64,000 nucleotides of DNA from Clusia tigrina (GCA_920105625.2 OV050031.1:134126014-134190013); one strand, 5' to 3'. Positions 22,000-34,760 are shown, counted from the stretch's first letter. Notes: generated from the letters alone by a model not told the origin. Translations and numbers: made by a program.

Positions 22000-22760
22000 T
22001 TGTACCAACTGAATTCTAAGGATAACATAAAGGTATTGTGTATTTTTTGGAATCCAGCTACGAATTGTTTTAGTTATAGCGTGAACTTAAATCTTTCTAC
22101 TGCTGAACCTACTAAACCTATAATTTTATGTATTATAGCTCGGTTATTTGATCCATTGGGCTGGTTAAATCCAGTGATTGGTCAAGCAAAGGTGATTATG
22201 CAACAGCTTTTAATACATATATTACAAGGGGATGAGGTAGACTCCGATTATATAAAACTCTCTTGGGACCGCTACCTTACGCAGTTGAAAGTAATATCCA
22301 ATATTCATATTCCAAGATGGCTGAACACTAACGCAAGGTATTGCGACATCACGCTTCACTTATTTTGTGATGCATCAGCAAATGCCTACTCGGCAGCAGC
22401 ATATTTATAACACGAATTTGCTGATGGCGAAATGTAAAATTGCTCCCGTCAAACTAAAGCTCACCATCCCACGTGCGGAACTCTGTGCTGCAGTTCTGGC
22501 CGTAAAGCTGGTCCATATGGTTCGACCCCATTTAACATCTGAACTTAGCCCAACTCAAATCTTCTTCTGGACAGATTCAATGATAGTTTTGGGATGGATC
22601 CGTGGGGATATAACTCGGTGGAAAGTCTTTGTCGCATAAGCAAAATTTTGGCGTCTACAAAGGAAAATCAATGGCGGCATGTTATATCGGCCCACAATCC
22701 TGCGGACAGCTCTAGCCGAGGACTTGATCCTAACAAATTAATAAATCACACTCTTTGTTG
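22000..22760 (+). pseudogene. BEL/Pao RT-end (A17-type) and RNase H region
   Basis: It reads NPATNCFSYSVNLN, IIARLFDPLGWLNPVIGQAK (a BEL hallmark), then LHLFCDASANAYSAAAYL (RNase H first Asp). After a frameshift come LKLTIPRAELCAAVLAVKL and FFWTDSMIVLGWI (the DS residues). It ends in the NPADSSSRGLDPN motif near 22700. The YVDD palm segment falls in the stop-rich 21836-22000 interval (VDDVLSGGHS-like text). Confidence 0.8.
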
Positions 22761-22955
22761 GCATGGGCCTATATGGATCAATCAAGATAAAAAATTCTGG
22801 GCACAAAGAGCGATTGAACAAACATGTCAAACAATGAAGAAAAAATACACTTCAAGGAAAAATACACTTCAACCAAGTCAACTTGTTTCAAATTGGGGAT
22901 GATAATCTTTTGAAGGTCATCGATGATAGCACTAGCTAATTAACTTGTTTACATA

Positions 22956-24270
22956 GTGCTATCGGTTCCACTGCACTGTTTACTACCGAATTTATGGAAC
23001 TTTGACAAAGAGGAGAGACATAACGCTCTCTTGGGAGTGATTCGATTTATTCAAACAAAGATCTTTGTAGATGAATGGAAGCAGATTTCTGCTCACCAAC
23101 CTGTATCAGAAAAGAGTTCCATACGAGGATTAAATCCATACTTTGATGAATCAGAACGAGTGATTTGTGTAGGAGGTCGTCTTCGCGACTCGTTTTTACC
23201 ATATTATGAAACATCCATATATTTTACCGGATAAGCATTGTTTCACTACATTGGTTATATCCAACAGACATGCTTTCACGTTACATGGTGGATCTTCACT
23301 AACTTTAAATAACATACGGAAACCATTTGGATAATTGATGGACGTAATCAAGTCAGATACTTTCTTCATCGTTGTGTAACCTGCTTCAAACATCGACCAA
23401 AAATAGAACAGCAGGAGACCTTCTTGGTTCCCGTATCCTTCCTGCTCGTGCCTTTCCCTCGGTAGGGATATACTATGCTGGTCCAAAAGGTATTACTCCT
23501 TCAAAGTGCGATTTTTGTATGTCTTGCATCTAAAGCGGTGCACATCGAAGCAGTTGGATATCTTTCTTCTGACGCCTTTCTCGGAGCATTGCTACGCTTT
23601 ATTGGTCACTGAGGTCTATGTCGAGACATATTCAGCGATCGGGTATCAACTTCGTGGGAGCTAATCAGAAGCTACAAGAAGATAAAACAGCTTACAAACG
23701 CTTTATCGAAAGGTCATGGGGCTACATTTCTTGTTTCATACCAGATACAATGGCATTTCACACCTCCTTCGGCGCCACACTTGGGTGGGTTGTGGGAAGC
23801 TGGTGTGATATCCATGAAATACCATCTCAAAAGAACAATGGGTGACCGAATCTTAACTTTTGGAGGATTTTGGACAGTTTTGGTGCAGATTGAATCTTGC
23901 TTAAATTCCAGGCCATTATGCCCCCTAACAAACGATCCAAATGACTTGCTCGTATTAACGCCAGGACATTTTTTAATCGGTGATTCACTGTTGGCGCCGC
24001 CTGTTCCAGAAATTGATAAATGGAATCCTATTGGCAAAAACTGCCAGTTTCTTGTACAACAATTTTGGCGTCCCTGGAGCACCGAATATTTGAATAGACT
24101 TCAGCGGAGACCCAAATGGCAGAAATCTCGGCCTAATCTTCAGGTCAACGATATTGTGTTTATAAAGGATGAATGATTACCCAGCCATATCTGGCCTCTC
24201 GGACGGATTTTAGGCTCTCATCCGGGAAAGGATAATGTCGTTCGGGTACATTGAAATCCCAGAATGGAGT
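22956..24270 (+). pseudogene. BEL/Pao integrase and C-terminal domain
   Basis: The zinc-binding N-terminal region reads LNPYFDESERVICVGGRL (22956-23234) and is followed by a broken HHCC segment. The core appears in pieces: AVHIEAVGYLSSDAFLGALL, then FSDR, then FTPPSAPHLGGLWEAGV with the catalytic Glu. From 23850 to 24270 the last domain reads ESCLNSRPLCPL, LTPGHFLIGDSLLAPP and NDIVFIKDE. At least three frame breaks; not functional. Confidence 0.8.
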
Positions 24271-25249
24271 CATACAACGTCTTGTTTTCAAGCTTTTTCC
24301 ATTGCTCATTTCCGACAATGAACTTGTACCAATGGTAGATGATTGAAATAGCATTCTTATTACTTTTCTTTCTAGCTATCTTGCCTCGTAGAAGGCACGA
24401 AAGAGATGATCTTGGAACAATATCATCGCGGCAGGAGGATGTTGCTGCAACACTGTGTAGCGATCAGCTGCGCTATTATTACTTTTATTATGCATTCCTT
24501 TTGTGCCTTTTTTCTTATATTTTATATGTTAAAAGGGAACAAAAATGTATTGTATGCGCAATGTCCGCAAATGATCCACGCCTGTGAAAAAGTCGAATGC
24601 ATTAATTGCTAGCAGGATCTAACAAAAAATAGTGCCCAACATACACAAAATGCCAAGAAATATTAAAACAAAACAATGTTCTAAACTACATATCGGGAAG
24701 CGACCAGGGCGATCAATCAATTACACAAAGACGCCTCGTCCAACTGAATCGCTAGAATAAGCTATAGTTATAAAAAACAAACAATAAAATACAACTAATT
24801 AAAACAAACCAATCTCCACAAATAACAATAATAACTCTACTAGCAGCAGCAGCACTCAACATTAACCTTCCAAAATCTACAGCACAATAACACATATTCC
24901 AGCCTTATATTCCTCCCCTCTAAATGATAATTTAACCGCAATTCCCTCTTCTTATTCTTATTCACCTTTCTCCCAGCCCAGCCCGCTTTCTCCCACACAC
25001 TCTTCAATTGAGATTCAAACATTACCCAGCAGAAGAATATAGAACAAAAACAAACATATACCAACAATTCAACACAAACAAGCGAAAACCCTAAGTCTTC
25101 TGCAATAACTATTGCAAATCACAACAAAATAACAGGTCTAGATTTAAGCTCAGTTACTAAACAAATGGAGTACTAACCTCAACATCTTCAGTTTACAAAC
25201 TGTAATTTAATTTAACTGTTTTTGCTTTTTCCATTTAAAAAATTAAATT

Positions 25250-26026
25250 ATGGTCCTTAAAATCCTTCAGTGGAACCTAAATGGATATCATAATAATGTT
25301 GATGAACTCAAACTTCTAATCCACGACAAACCCCTGTAGCATTATTGCATTACAAGAAACTCACCTAAAAAATTATCCCCAACAAACTGTTATACCAAAA
25401 TATTTTGCATTGTTGAACAAATGCAATTCTACTAATTATGCCAAAGGTGGTGTGGCACTACTCAATCAAAATAGTCTTCAGCACACAATTCTAAATTTAA
25501 ATTCAAAGCTTGAAGCAATTGCCCCATATCTCTTAAGTACAACTAAAGTGGCAGAAAGGTTTCTAAATATATTCACAGCAATATGATAGAACTTAACCAT
25601 CACTCACCCACAAACTTCTCGACAAGAAACACCTTCACTAACATTGACATCAGCTTCTGTTCTTCATTACTTTCGTTAGCTTCTTGGTCAGTTAATTCAG
25701 TTTTGCATGGTAGCAACCATTTCCTTATCGGAATCAGATTTTTTGATACACCCAAAAACAATAATTACATAAAAAGGGAAACCATCTTCAAGACTCAGCT
25801 AGATTGGAATAAATTCCAATTACTCGCAACTAAATATATTCGTAGAATGGTAATAAATCATATAGTAGCTCGCTTTCATAAAGATATAATACATTGTGCT
25901 ACTGAATCTATGTCAAAGACAAGCAAACGTTTTCTCAAAAAACCCATATGTTGGTGGAATAATAATCTACCAAACTACAATCCAACAAAGAAAATGGGTG
26001 ACTGCGAAAAGATACCCAACAATTGA
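25250..26026 (+). pseudogene. I-like ORF2 endonuclease and linker
   Basis: It opens MVLKILQWNLNGYHNNVDEL, and after a TAG reads IIALQETHLKN (catalytic Glu) and AKGGVALLNQ. From 25583 it reads STRNTFTNIDISFCSSLLS and LHGSNHFLIGI, the end of the endonuclease, then a linker with ICWWNNNLPN (compare PWWN). Frame breaks occur near 25340 and 25560. Confidence 0.7.
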
Positions 26027-26089
26027 CAATATTTCATATACAAAAAGGCCAAAGTGAATTTTAATCGCGAAGTGATAAATCAAAAATAA

Positions 26090-26560
26090 ATCCCTGAATA
26101 GAGTTTACCAGTCATAAATCCCCTCACCATCACAAAGGTTCTCTTAGAAAAAGTGTGATTATTGAGAGGTACACGTTCATTACAGAAAATCCAATTTATC
26201 CAATTACCAAGCGGAACATCAGTAAGTGAAACAAATCTATAGCAATTCTAGCTCGACAGATTATTCGAATTTTTCCAGGGAATTTATGAATTTTCTGATA
26301 AAGATCCAAATGATTCAAAACCAAATTCAAAAAGATAGTGCTATGCGACATTCATAACAAAATCATCGATACAGGCATTCTACTCAGTCAGTGGAAGAAT
26401 TAGCAACTGTCATCCCAATCAGAAATCTCAATAAACCAAATGACATCCCCCAGGGGTCATCTCTCTCGGTGGTGTTATTTTTTTCGCGTATAACAAACTA
26501 AATTTACATTTTTTGAGCACGCAGACTTATGCAGATGCTTTATATATCTTTGGACAATTT
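26090..26560 (+). pseudogene. I-like RT fragments
   Basis: Only scattered pieces survive. The clearest is IPQGSSLSVVLFF near 26445-26490 (RT motif B). A truncated TYADALYI-like palm motif follows. It is joined directly to a minus-strand RTE-like relic. Confidence 0.5.
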
Positions 26561-27570
26561 CAAGATTCTGTCAGCTCTCTGTTCCATATAGCAGGATAGG
26601 AATGATGAAATACACATACAGGGTTAGCTTTGTTCATCGGGAAAGGGGTTTACTCTTTAGCTATCTACTAAGCCCAAAATAGCACCTGTTAGCTAAATTA
26701 ATTCTCCGTTTGATTAAATTAATTAACGTTGTTGATGGTGTTGATACTGGTCTCTAGGTAGACAAAATCCTTTACAACTTCAAAGTTGCAATTGCCAAGA
26801 GCAACGCGTGCTGTTGAAGAAGTCGTACGACAGGGAAGCCTCGCTTTGTGTCAAAATGGTCGGAGACATCCTTTCCAATTTTCTCTGATCTGCAGATTGA
26901 GTTTAGCGTCATTCTGTACAGCCTGAAAAAATGTAGTTGGCAATTTTGTTTTTCTAGTGTCTTCTGCAAGGTTTGACGTATTGCGAAGGTTTGGTCGATG
27001 GTACCTTTACCAGCCTTATACCGCACGGATAGAGTCTTATCAGTTCGTTATCGATGGGTTTCAGTCTCCCGAAGAGAACGTCAGATAGGATTTTGTATGT
27101 GATATTAATAATACTAATTCTGCTGTAGTTACTGCACATCGCAGAAACATCCTTCTTGTGTACTGGGCAGATTGTGGGCACGCTGGGCATATATTCTTCC
27201 GACCATATTCTGCATAAGAGCTGATGCTCATGCTTCGCCTCTAGCCTTAAACAGCTCCGCTGTTAAGATCGGCTCCAACAGACTTGTTGTTTTTCATTCG
27301 CCTAAGACTTCAATATAATCGTGTGGCGGTATTTCAATTTCATCGTCAGCAACCGGTTGCTCGTATTCAGCTTCGTTGTTAGCGTCACTGTTGGCACTAT
27401 TAAGCAGTTTCGCGAAGTGTTCTCGCCATAACGTAAGTATTCTCTGGGCGTCTATTACCAGATTTCCATTTTCGTCTTTATAGCAATTGGCTCCGCTTTT
27501 GAAACCTGCCGCTTGCCGCAAATCGCAATAAGCATACATAATGGTGCATACATAAAACATATGGCTCTAG
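26560..27570 (-). mobile_element. RTE-clade-like non-LTR relic
   Basis: From 27560 down: DLRQAAGFKSGANCYKDENG, then LTLWREHFAKLLNSA (27294-27530). Next come VHKKDVSAMCSNYSRISIIN, ITYKILSDVLFGRLKP and YPCGIR (26954-27190). A later frame gives GTIDQTFAIRQTLQKT (26900-27010), and at 26600-26730 a thumb-like RRINLANRCYFGLSR pattern. These patterns (HKKGD..C.NYRGI, LNxAYKILS, QCGFR) are typical of RTE elements. The palm catalytic segment is lost. Confidence 0.7.
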
Positions 27571-28109
27571 CAGCTAGTAGTTTTATATATTTTGTTTTCA
27601 TTTAATTGAATTATATTACAGATTTAAATAATAATAATAATGTACATACATAGATAATTCTAATACAAAATGTTTAATGAAAATGTATACGGAAGATGTT
27701 AATTTAACTACAAAGCAATATGTTTCTTCAACATCAAAATGTTTTGCTTCCTGCCAAATGATTGGAAGAACTGTTAAAAAGGGAAATTGGATTTCTCTAT
27801 CATCTATGTTTCTGATTTAGTTCAGTACATGCTTCTGAAAACACCATAATTTTCCCAAACTTTTACGAAATCAGCAAACCAGTAACCATTCTCATACTCC
27901 ACTTAAAGTCATTGCTTACGCAGCACCAAATAAAAATAACCTCGTTGCTTTAAACAAACATTATATTTTATTATTATCAATTATAATTCCAATGTCACTT
28001 TTCTTTTTGATTACAACTTGAAATATGTGGTTAAAAGTCAAACCTTTTGGGTTGCGATATTTATGCAGAATTACTATTCGAAAAAAAAAACTTATGCTGA
28101 ACTAATAGA
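27571..28109. other. AT-rich spacer without genes
   Basis: Nothing recognisable. Confidence 0.5.
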
Positions 28110-28231
28110 TGTGTCACTGGCCACGATGCTGACAAGACTGAGGTCGAGCATCGGAGGCTGATTCGCCACGTTGGCGTGTTCAGCCGAATTCGGCGTATTG
28201 AGTAGAAAGATGGCTACTGCCCGGACACACG
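28110..28231. repeat. possible LTR fragment, left of the provirus
   Basis: A GC-richer patch directly before the provirus. With 35276-35650 it would form one sequence split by the insertion, of LTR-like character: the right part has an AATAAA at 35576 and a compact 3' end. Ends and target duplication could not be confirmed. Confidence 0.3.
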
Positions 28232-28818
28232 AGTTACGCCAGCAGTTGCTGCGAACCCTAAATCTAACACCAAACGTCAGCTGAGATATCATTCTTATCA
28301 AGTATGAATCTCACAAATGACCACCAAAGCTGTTTATGCATTTTCCAATTCCCTTTCATATTTCGAGACCATTCTCAAGTGCAACGACACAATCCTCCCA
28401 AAGAACAAAGTCAGTACGATCAGTACAATGACATAAATCGGCTGAAGTGCAATGACATAAACAATCCAAAAAGCAAAGTCAGTACGATCAGTACAATGAC
28501 ATAAATTAACTGAAGTGCAATGACATAAACAACCCCTAAATGCAACGTCTGCAATTCTCAGTGCATTAGCACTTGTTCAGCTACGGCTTTGCACTCTGCT
28601 TATTGGTGGTTATAGACGTTTACCTCTCTTTCTACCCTCCTACATAATTTTGGAAAATACTTTTGTGCCTACAGCAGCGATAACAAATAATCGATGTTAA
28701 GTAAGTTAGTTAAGGTTTCGGCATAAGTAATTTAAAATTGTTAGTTTAGTTTTTAGATAAACTCCGTAATAAATGCAACGTTGAACCGAAGTTCTCTCCG
28801 CGTTTTATTAACGTAACT
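28232..28818 (+). repeat. 5' LTR of the provirus
   Basis: 587 bp, differing from the 3' LTR at five positions by direct reading. It contains a 68-bp direct duplication (units starting near 28406 and 28474). Termini AGTTAC/GTAACT form a 6-bp inverted repeat. Confidence 0.97.
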
Positions 28819-28832
28819 GGCGCAGTCGTGGA
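28818..28832 (+). promoter_or_regulatory. primer-binding site of the provirus
   Basis: TGGCGCAGTCG follows the 5' LTR, sharing its last T. This is the pattern reported for tRNA-Ser-primed 17.6/297-type elements; the tRNA identity is recalled, not tested. Confidence 0.6.
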
Positions 28833-29077
28833 AATTATTTCTGAGGAAATAATTAAGAACCAAAAATAAAAAAAAAATAATTTACTGTGAAAAACATTTC
28901 TTAAGAAATATTGTAGAATAGAAAAAAAAATCTATTAAGACCAAACGCACAAAATCAATTTATTATCGTGTTACATTAAAAAAGTGCAGTGAACAAGAAT
29001 TAACATAAAAAACTCTCAAGTCAATACCAAGTGAATCATCAAGGCTAAACCGAGGCACAGCAAACCCAACAAAACCG

Positions 29078-30157
29078 ATGCCAATAGAAACTAGATCCAG
29101 AAAATTCGAACTCCCGTCCAAGGAAGAAGACATACAAGCAGAGGCCAACACCAGATTAGAGATATCGCAGGAGCAATCTGTACAAACAATGCAACAAACA
29201 ATACCAGCAGTGAGACCAGCACCACCGTTGCCAACAACCATAACACCGAACGACCTTCTGAAGGATGCGCAAAGGATACACGAGTTCACGGGGACTGGAC
29301 ATTATGCACTTTCTTCATTTCTACGAGAAGTGGATACGTTGTTACCATTACTGGACGGTAACCCGCAAATGAAGGCATACATTTTCTCGAGGACCATCAT
29401 AAATAAAATACAAGGACCTGCCTTAGATGTTGTCAGAACCTTGGGATCTAACGCCTCGTGGGACGACATAAAGGACGCACTTATAACCAACTTTGGAGTG
29501 AAGGAGACGTACCACCAGCTGTACCAGCGAGCCATCTCAACAAAAAACTTTCAAGTAAGATCCTATTATTTAGAGCTAAGAAATATGTTAAGTAAACTAA
29601 ATGAAAAGTATGAATACGACATAAATAACCCCATAGAATTTAGCCCAGCAAATAATGAGGGCATAATATTAAGAACCTTTATAAATAACATTAACATTAA
29701 CTTAGCAACACTAATACTTTACAAAAATATAACAAACTTACGGAGTGCATTCGACTTGCTAGAAAGTTCAGGAATGATTAGGGATGCCAATAGTCATACT
29801 TCCACAGTACACAATAATTTCAAACATAGTAACACTAGCTACAGACAATACAACCACGGACAAAATAATCCAGGACAATACACACAATACAACCACGGAC
29901 AAAATAATCCAGGACAATACACACAATACAACCACGGATAAAATAATCCAGGACAATACAGACAATACAACCAAGTACAAAATAACCAAAGACAAATGCG
30001 ACAGCACGATGAAAGACAATATAATGGCCAAAACAGACAACAAAATAACCCTAGAGAGGGTTACAATAATCGGAGAGAATCAAGGTTCACTAACGTAAAC
30101 CACATGGATCATGAAGTAAATTTTCCCTCAACGCCTCACAAACGTACTTACCTATAG
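29078..30157 (+). pseudogene. provirus gag with one premature stop
   Basis: A 359-codon frame from ATG 29078 to TAG 30155-30157, interrupted by an in-frame TAA at 29939-29941. The N-terminal region is followed by a capsid-like helical part (KDAQRIHEFTGTGHYAL, VDTLLPLLDG). The tail is Asn/Gln-rich and contains a 39-bp tandem repeat encoding YNHGQNNPGQYTQ units (29850-29965). It has no CCHC knuckle, as is usual in this group. Gag would form the particle around the RNA. The premature stop lies inside the repeat. Confidence 0.85.
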
Positions 30158-30831
30158 TAATCTTGTCGATAGACAACGACACAATTAGGTGTCTAATAGA
30201 TACAGGATCATCAACATCCTTACTCGATGACAGAAAATTATCACAATATAGGAGGGAAAAACTAACAGCATCAATATAATTCAATTCAGTCAACAACCAA
30301 ACGCTGATTGACACGCAAATTACAACTGCTTTACCTAGTGAATTTAATGAAGATGCAAATATGGTTTGGAAAATTACAAAATTTTTTAATAAACAATTCG
30401 ACGCAATATTAGGCCAAAATCTACTGAGACCATTAGGAGCAGTTGTGGATATGAGAGAGGAAGTGCTGTTAATCAATAACAACAAAATAAAATTTATAAG
30501 TGCTTGCCCATTTCAATTTGAAGAAATACATCAATTAGATTCTAACAGCTTCGGAGACGAAGATATGTCACAACTTACCAAATCTTTGAATTCTGAAGAA
30601 TCAAGGCATTTGAAGAAGTTAATAAACTCTTATAATGACCTATTTTATAAAGACGGTGACTATCTAACAATCACTACTGGAATCGAATACGAAATTAACA
30701 CGAAAAATGAGCAGCCAATATATTCAAAAATATATAGGTACCCGCAAATCCACGAGCAAGAGATATCTACTCAAATTGCAGATATGTTGGAGCATATTAT
30801 ATTATATTATATTATGTTGGAGGTATTATAA
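30142..30831 (+). pseudogene. provirus pol: protease and start of RT
   Basis: This frame is -1 relative to gag and overlaps its end, as expected for frameshifted gag-pol. The protease active site reads CLIDTGSSTSLL. A stop at 30277-30279 interrupts it. The frame then continues through FDAILGQNLLRPLGAVVD. It ends near 30831 after a 30-bp AT-rich insertion that duplicates an ATGTTGGAG segment and a further one-base change that throws the frame. Confidence 0.8.
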
Positions 30832-30879
30832 AGGAAAGTAATTCACCTTATAATAGTCCCCTATGGATTGTACCTAAGA

Positions 30880-31520
30880 AGACTGACTACTCTGAAACGA
30901 AAAAATGGCGCATAGTGATCGACTATAGGAAACTGAACGAAATAACAACCGATGACAAGTTTCCTATTCCCAACATTGACCACATTTTGGATAAATTAGG
31001 CAGGGCTCAGTATTTCACATCCCTTGACTTGGCAAAAGGCTTCCACCAAATTTTAGTAAAAGAGGAGGACAGGAATAAAACTGCTTTTTCCACGCCTTTA
31101 GGACATTATGAGTACGTACGAATGCCGTTTGGTCTGAAAAATGCCCCATCAACTTTTCAACGCCTTATGAATTCGGTATTACAGGAATTCATAAACAAGA
31201 TCTGCGTAGTATATATGGACGACATATTGGTGTTTAGCACAACCATAGGCGAACATGTAAGTAGTATTAGGAAAATATTCGAGAAATTACGTTCGCATAA
31301 CCTAAATATTCAATTTGATAAATGCAAATTATTTTCAAAAGAGACCGAATATTTGGGACACGTTCTGACACCCGAAGTCGTCAAACCTAATCGCCTAATC
31401 GCGAAAATCGAAACTATTTTAAACCTTAGATTGCCTCGAACAACAAAACAAATAAAATCATTTTTGGGAATAACTGGCTACTATCGAAAATTCATACGAG
31501 ATTTTTCCAAAATAGCTTAA
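30880..31520 (+). pseudogene. provirus pol: reverse transcriptase core
   Basis: The intact RT core carries [21 protein letters not shown] (motif A Asp), [16 protein letters not shown] (motif B) and [11 protein letters not shown] (motif C YMDD). The thumb extends to [12 protein letters not shown]. It is in a different frame from the protease part and stops at 31518-31520. The palm itself has no damage. Confidence 0.88.
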
Positions 31521-31590
31521 CCAATGACTCAATACCTCAAAAAAAACAGACTCAAACTATATAAATGCCTTTGAAAAACTAAAACTAATA

Positions 31591-32046
31591 TTGACGGAAG
31601 CACCCATATTAAAATATCCTGACTTTAACAAAAAATTTAAAGTAGTTACCGATGCTAGCATGTCCGCTATAGGAGCTGTTCTTCAACAGAATAATCACCC
31701 TATTTGCTACGCTAGCAGAACATTAAACGATCATGAACGAAACTACTCAACCACAGAAAAGGAATTACTAGCAATCGTGTGGGCTACCAATTACTTCAGA
31801 CCATACATTTATGGAGTAAATTTTGAAGTGGCAACAGACCACCAACCCTTAAAATGGTTACATGCTAAAACAAAAGGCAAAGACATTAATCCTCGATTGC
31901 AAAGATGGCTTTTAAAACTAGGAGAATACAATATAAACATGGATTACATCAAAGGAGGCGATAATAAAGTAGCAGATTTTTTAAGCCGAGTTAATGCAGA
32001 CACAAATGAAATCAACAGAAGTTCACAGTCAAGAACCTGGTATTGA
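31591..32046 (+). pseudogene. provirus pol: RNase H
   Basis: The frame reads VVTDASMSAIGAVLQQ (first Asp), then RNYSTTEKELLAIVWAT (Glu), EVATDHQPLKWLH (Asp) and GGDNKVADFLSR. This is the gypsy-type RNase H in full order. A frame break of about 70 bp separates it from RT. Confidence 0.88.
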
Positions 32047-33148
32047 ACATCCAGATAAACAATACCCTAACAACCATATACCAACATTAGATACTGTAGT
32101 GAACAGATTTAAAACACAAGTCATACTTACAAATGACAAAACACAGGACTTTAGTATCAAACATGGCAATAAGAAAATATTTTTAAGCGCAGCTGACCTA
32201 CAACGTAACATATCTCATATTTTAAAGCACCACACAGGAAATGGAAAAATAGGAGTTTACTCAGAGTTAACTGACAACGATTTTAAAATATTTGAATATA
32301 AAGCAAAAGAGCTTTCCGAAAATAACTTAAAATTCGTAAGATGTGCCTACTATGCAAAAGATATGGACAATGAAGATGAAACCTACAAACAAATACAAAA
32401 ACACCACAAATACGAAACAGGACATACTGGAATTAATGAAAATTATGAAGGCCTCAAAAAATATATATAATACCCTAACCTAAAAAATATGATTCAGAAA
32501 TACATAAACAATTGCGATACTTGCAACCGCGTAAAATATGATAGAAATCCTATCAAGGAAAATTTTAAAATGACAGACTCCAACAGTCATTAACCAAATA
32601 GTACATATGGATGTATACACAAACTCAAAAGCAAATTTTTTGACATTTATCGATAGATTCTCTAAGTTCGCCACTGCATATTACCTTCAAGATAGAAATC
32701 ACAGAACGATTATTAAAAACTAAGAGATCTCAGATCACAAAAGGGTAATTTTAAGAAACTAATCACAGATAATGAATTTAAAAGTATGAACGTAAAAGAC
32801 TACTTACGAAACGAGAACATAGAACTTCATTTAGTAAAAGCAAACAACCACACAGGAAACTCTGATATCGAACGGCTACACAATATATTAGCAGAGAGAA
32901 TAAGAATTCTAAATATCGAAAACAAGCAACTTAGCATAAAAGAGAAAATGTGTAGGGCAATAGAATGGTATAATAATAGTTACCACTCAACAATAAAGGA
33001 AAAACCAATTAATGTCCAACAAGGGAAGAGTGACAAAAGTCAGATTTATACAAATTCCATTAAAGAAAAAACTAGGTACATAATTAAACACAACACAAAC
33101 AGAGAACACTATTCAGAAAATAGATCAGAAGGCTACATCAAATTATAA
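31994..33148 (+). pseudogene. provirus pol: integrase in several frames
   Basis: The zinc region ends in HHKYETGHTGINENYEGL (32390-32470), followed by stop-rich text with a CDTC pair. In the core the catalytic residues are visible as VHMDVY near 32600, LITDNEFKS near 32760-32790 and SDIERLHN near 32860. The C-terminal part runs from 32786 to 33148. At least three frame changes occur. Confidence 0.8.
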
Positions 33149-33249
33149 AAGTGTGAGGCATAAGGAAGAACCAAAATATACTAAGAAAGCACTAGGAAAT
33201 ATACATACATCCAATATTAAAAGAGAAACTAAATTTGCAGGTAAAATGG

Positions 33250-33918
33250 ATGTTAATATTATTCCTGATACTGTGGACACCGAACGTAGGCCACACCCAT
33301 CTGCTAATGGAGAAGATAGAAACCAACCTGGGCTACATCGAACTAACAATAGACAACGTCGCTCTCGTTAAAAACTACGATACAATACTACACTTTATAA
33401 ATCCATACAAAATCTTAGATATAGTCGACAACTTACAAAATAATATAAGAAAATCAAACCTACAAGAAAAATCGATTGCTTTAGAAATACAATTAAATAA
33501 CACCCGAAACAAAATTTATACATTAATTCCACACAGAGAAAAACGTGGACTATTTAATTTCATGGGTACTGTACAAAAATGGCTTTATGGAACAATGAAT
33601 GATGAAGACAGAGAAGAAATAGAAGGACACCTTAACGTAATTGATACAAACAATCACAATGCTATACAAAACCTTAACAGTCAGATAAAAATTAACCAAA
33701 ACTTCAACGAAACCTTCTCCATATTGAAAAACGCAATCGATAAAGACAGAATACTAATACAGTACAAACTTAATGACATTAGTGGTCAATCAAGTACACT
33801 ATACAGACAAACACTATATATAGACTTTATATTAAAGATAAAAATTTTACAAGATAACAAAGACCATAGACCTACATTGCATCTGCTAGACTTGGCACTA
33901 TTCATAGCAATTTACTAA
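33250..33918 (+). pseudogene. provirus env, first part
   Basis: In-frame ATG at 33250, preceded by a possible splice acceptor (TTTGCAG, 33234-33240), which fits a spliced env mRNA. A hydrophobic leader follows. A basic cleavage-type site (REKR) near 33540 precedes a GLFNFMG segment, as in errantivirus glycoproteins. The frame is lost between about 33850 and 33918. Described as a broken remnant only. Confidence 0.75.
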
Positions 33919-34094
33919 CAAACGAGGAAATAGAGGAATACAAAATCGACCTAGATAAGTCACAAAATATAAAATTAAGCACAATTCTAGACCAAAATAA
34001 AAATATTATATTTGTTATAAGAATACCAAAAGATACTGTTATTCTACAAAGAATATTACTGTACCCAATAGCAGATAACCATAATTTAGAATAT

Positions 34095-34760
34095 ATGTTT
34101 GAACCGCAAGAAATTGTCAAATATGGAAAAGAGATATACAATTATGTTGGAGGCAGATATATTAAAAATTTAAGAAGATGTAATAACTGTATAATGAAAA
34201 AGAACTGCATGCACATATTTAATAACATTTCCGAAATTATAGAATTAAATAATGGAATTATACTAGCAAAAAACCAACATTTAGCAAATTTCTCAAATAC
34301 TTGTGTCGAACGTAAATTAATTTTAAATGGAAACTATTTATTTAACTTCAACAACTGTTCAATCATTATAAATAATAATAAAATACAACATACAGAGAGA
34401 CAGTTTAAACAAAGTTTCACGATACCAAATTATTTGGAAAGCATTAAAGATTCAAATAAAAAGATAACATTTGACAACTTAATTCTAGAAAAAATTCAAA
34501 ATCTGAAAGAAATCAGTGAAATTAAATATTCCAAGCACGAAAAATATGCATTTGGAAGCACTTTAGTAATAATTATAATTGTCATTATAATATTTATTGT
34601 AACGTTGACCTGTAAGCACAAAAACCTGCAAGTAAAGATAAAAAACATGATGCCTCAGGAGTGTCCTCAAACTAAGGGGGGAGGAGTTACGCCAGCAGTT
34701 GCTGCGAACCCTAAATCTAACACCAAACGTCAGCTGAGATATCATTCTTATCAAGTATGA
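34095..34760 (+). pseudogene. provirus env, C-terminal part
   Basis: Continues the env product in another frame. It has a Cys cluster (RRCNNCIMKKNC), possible N-glycosylation sites, and a single membrane span (34558-34610, FGSTLVIIIIVIIIFIV) near the end. The frame runs on through the polypurine tract and about 75 bp into the 3' LTR before stopping. Confidence 0.75.

Larger units (their letters stand above)
20961..24600 (+). mobile_element. BEL/Pao LTR retrotransposon relic
   Basis: It holds the start of a Gag (MATSTVSKGAAAAESK near 20967), a large gap, then RT, RNase H, integrase and the C-terminal domain in BEL order. A polypurine run (GCGGCAGGAGGA, 24428-24439) precedes TGTTGCTGCAAC at 24440, a plausible 3' LTR start. 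No matching 5' LTR was found. Many stops. Confidence 0.8.
24560..26560 (+). mobile_element. I-clade non-LTR element relic
   Basis: It has a decayed ORF1 tail (Cys-rich CPQMIHACEK region near 24560, then a Ser/Pro-rich stretch to about 25180). ORF2 follows from 25250. RT pieces are seen to 26560, ending in IPQGSSLSVVLF and a degenerate YAD. The text resembles the Drosophila I factor. Confidence 0.65.

Noticed and set aside
24840..25067. Minus-strand 75-codon Cys-rich frame
   Set aside because: Antisense of the Ser/Pro-rich tail of the I-like ORF1; no independent support.
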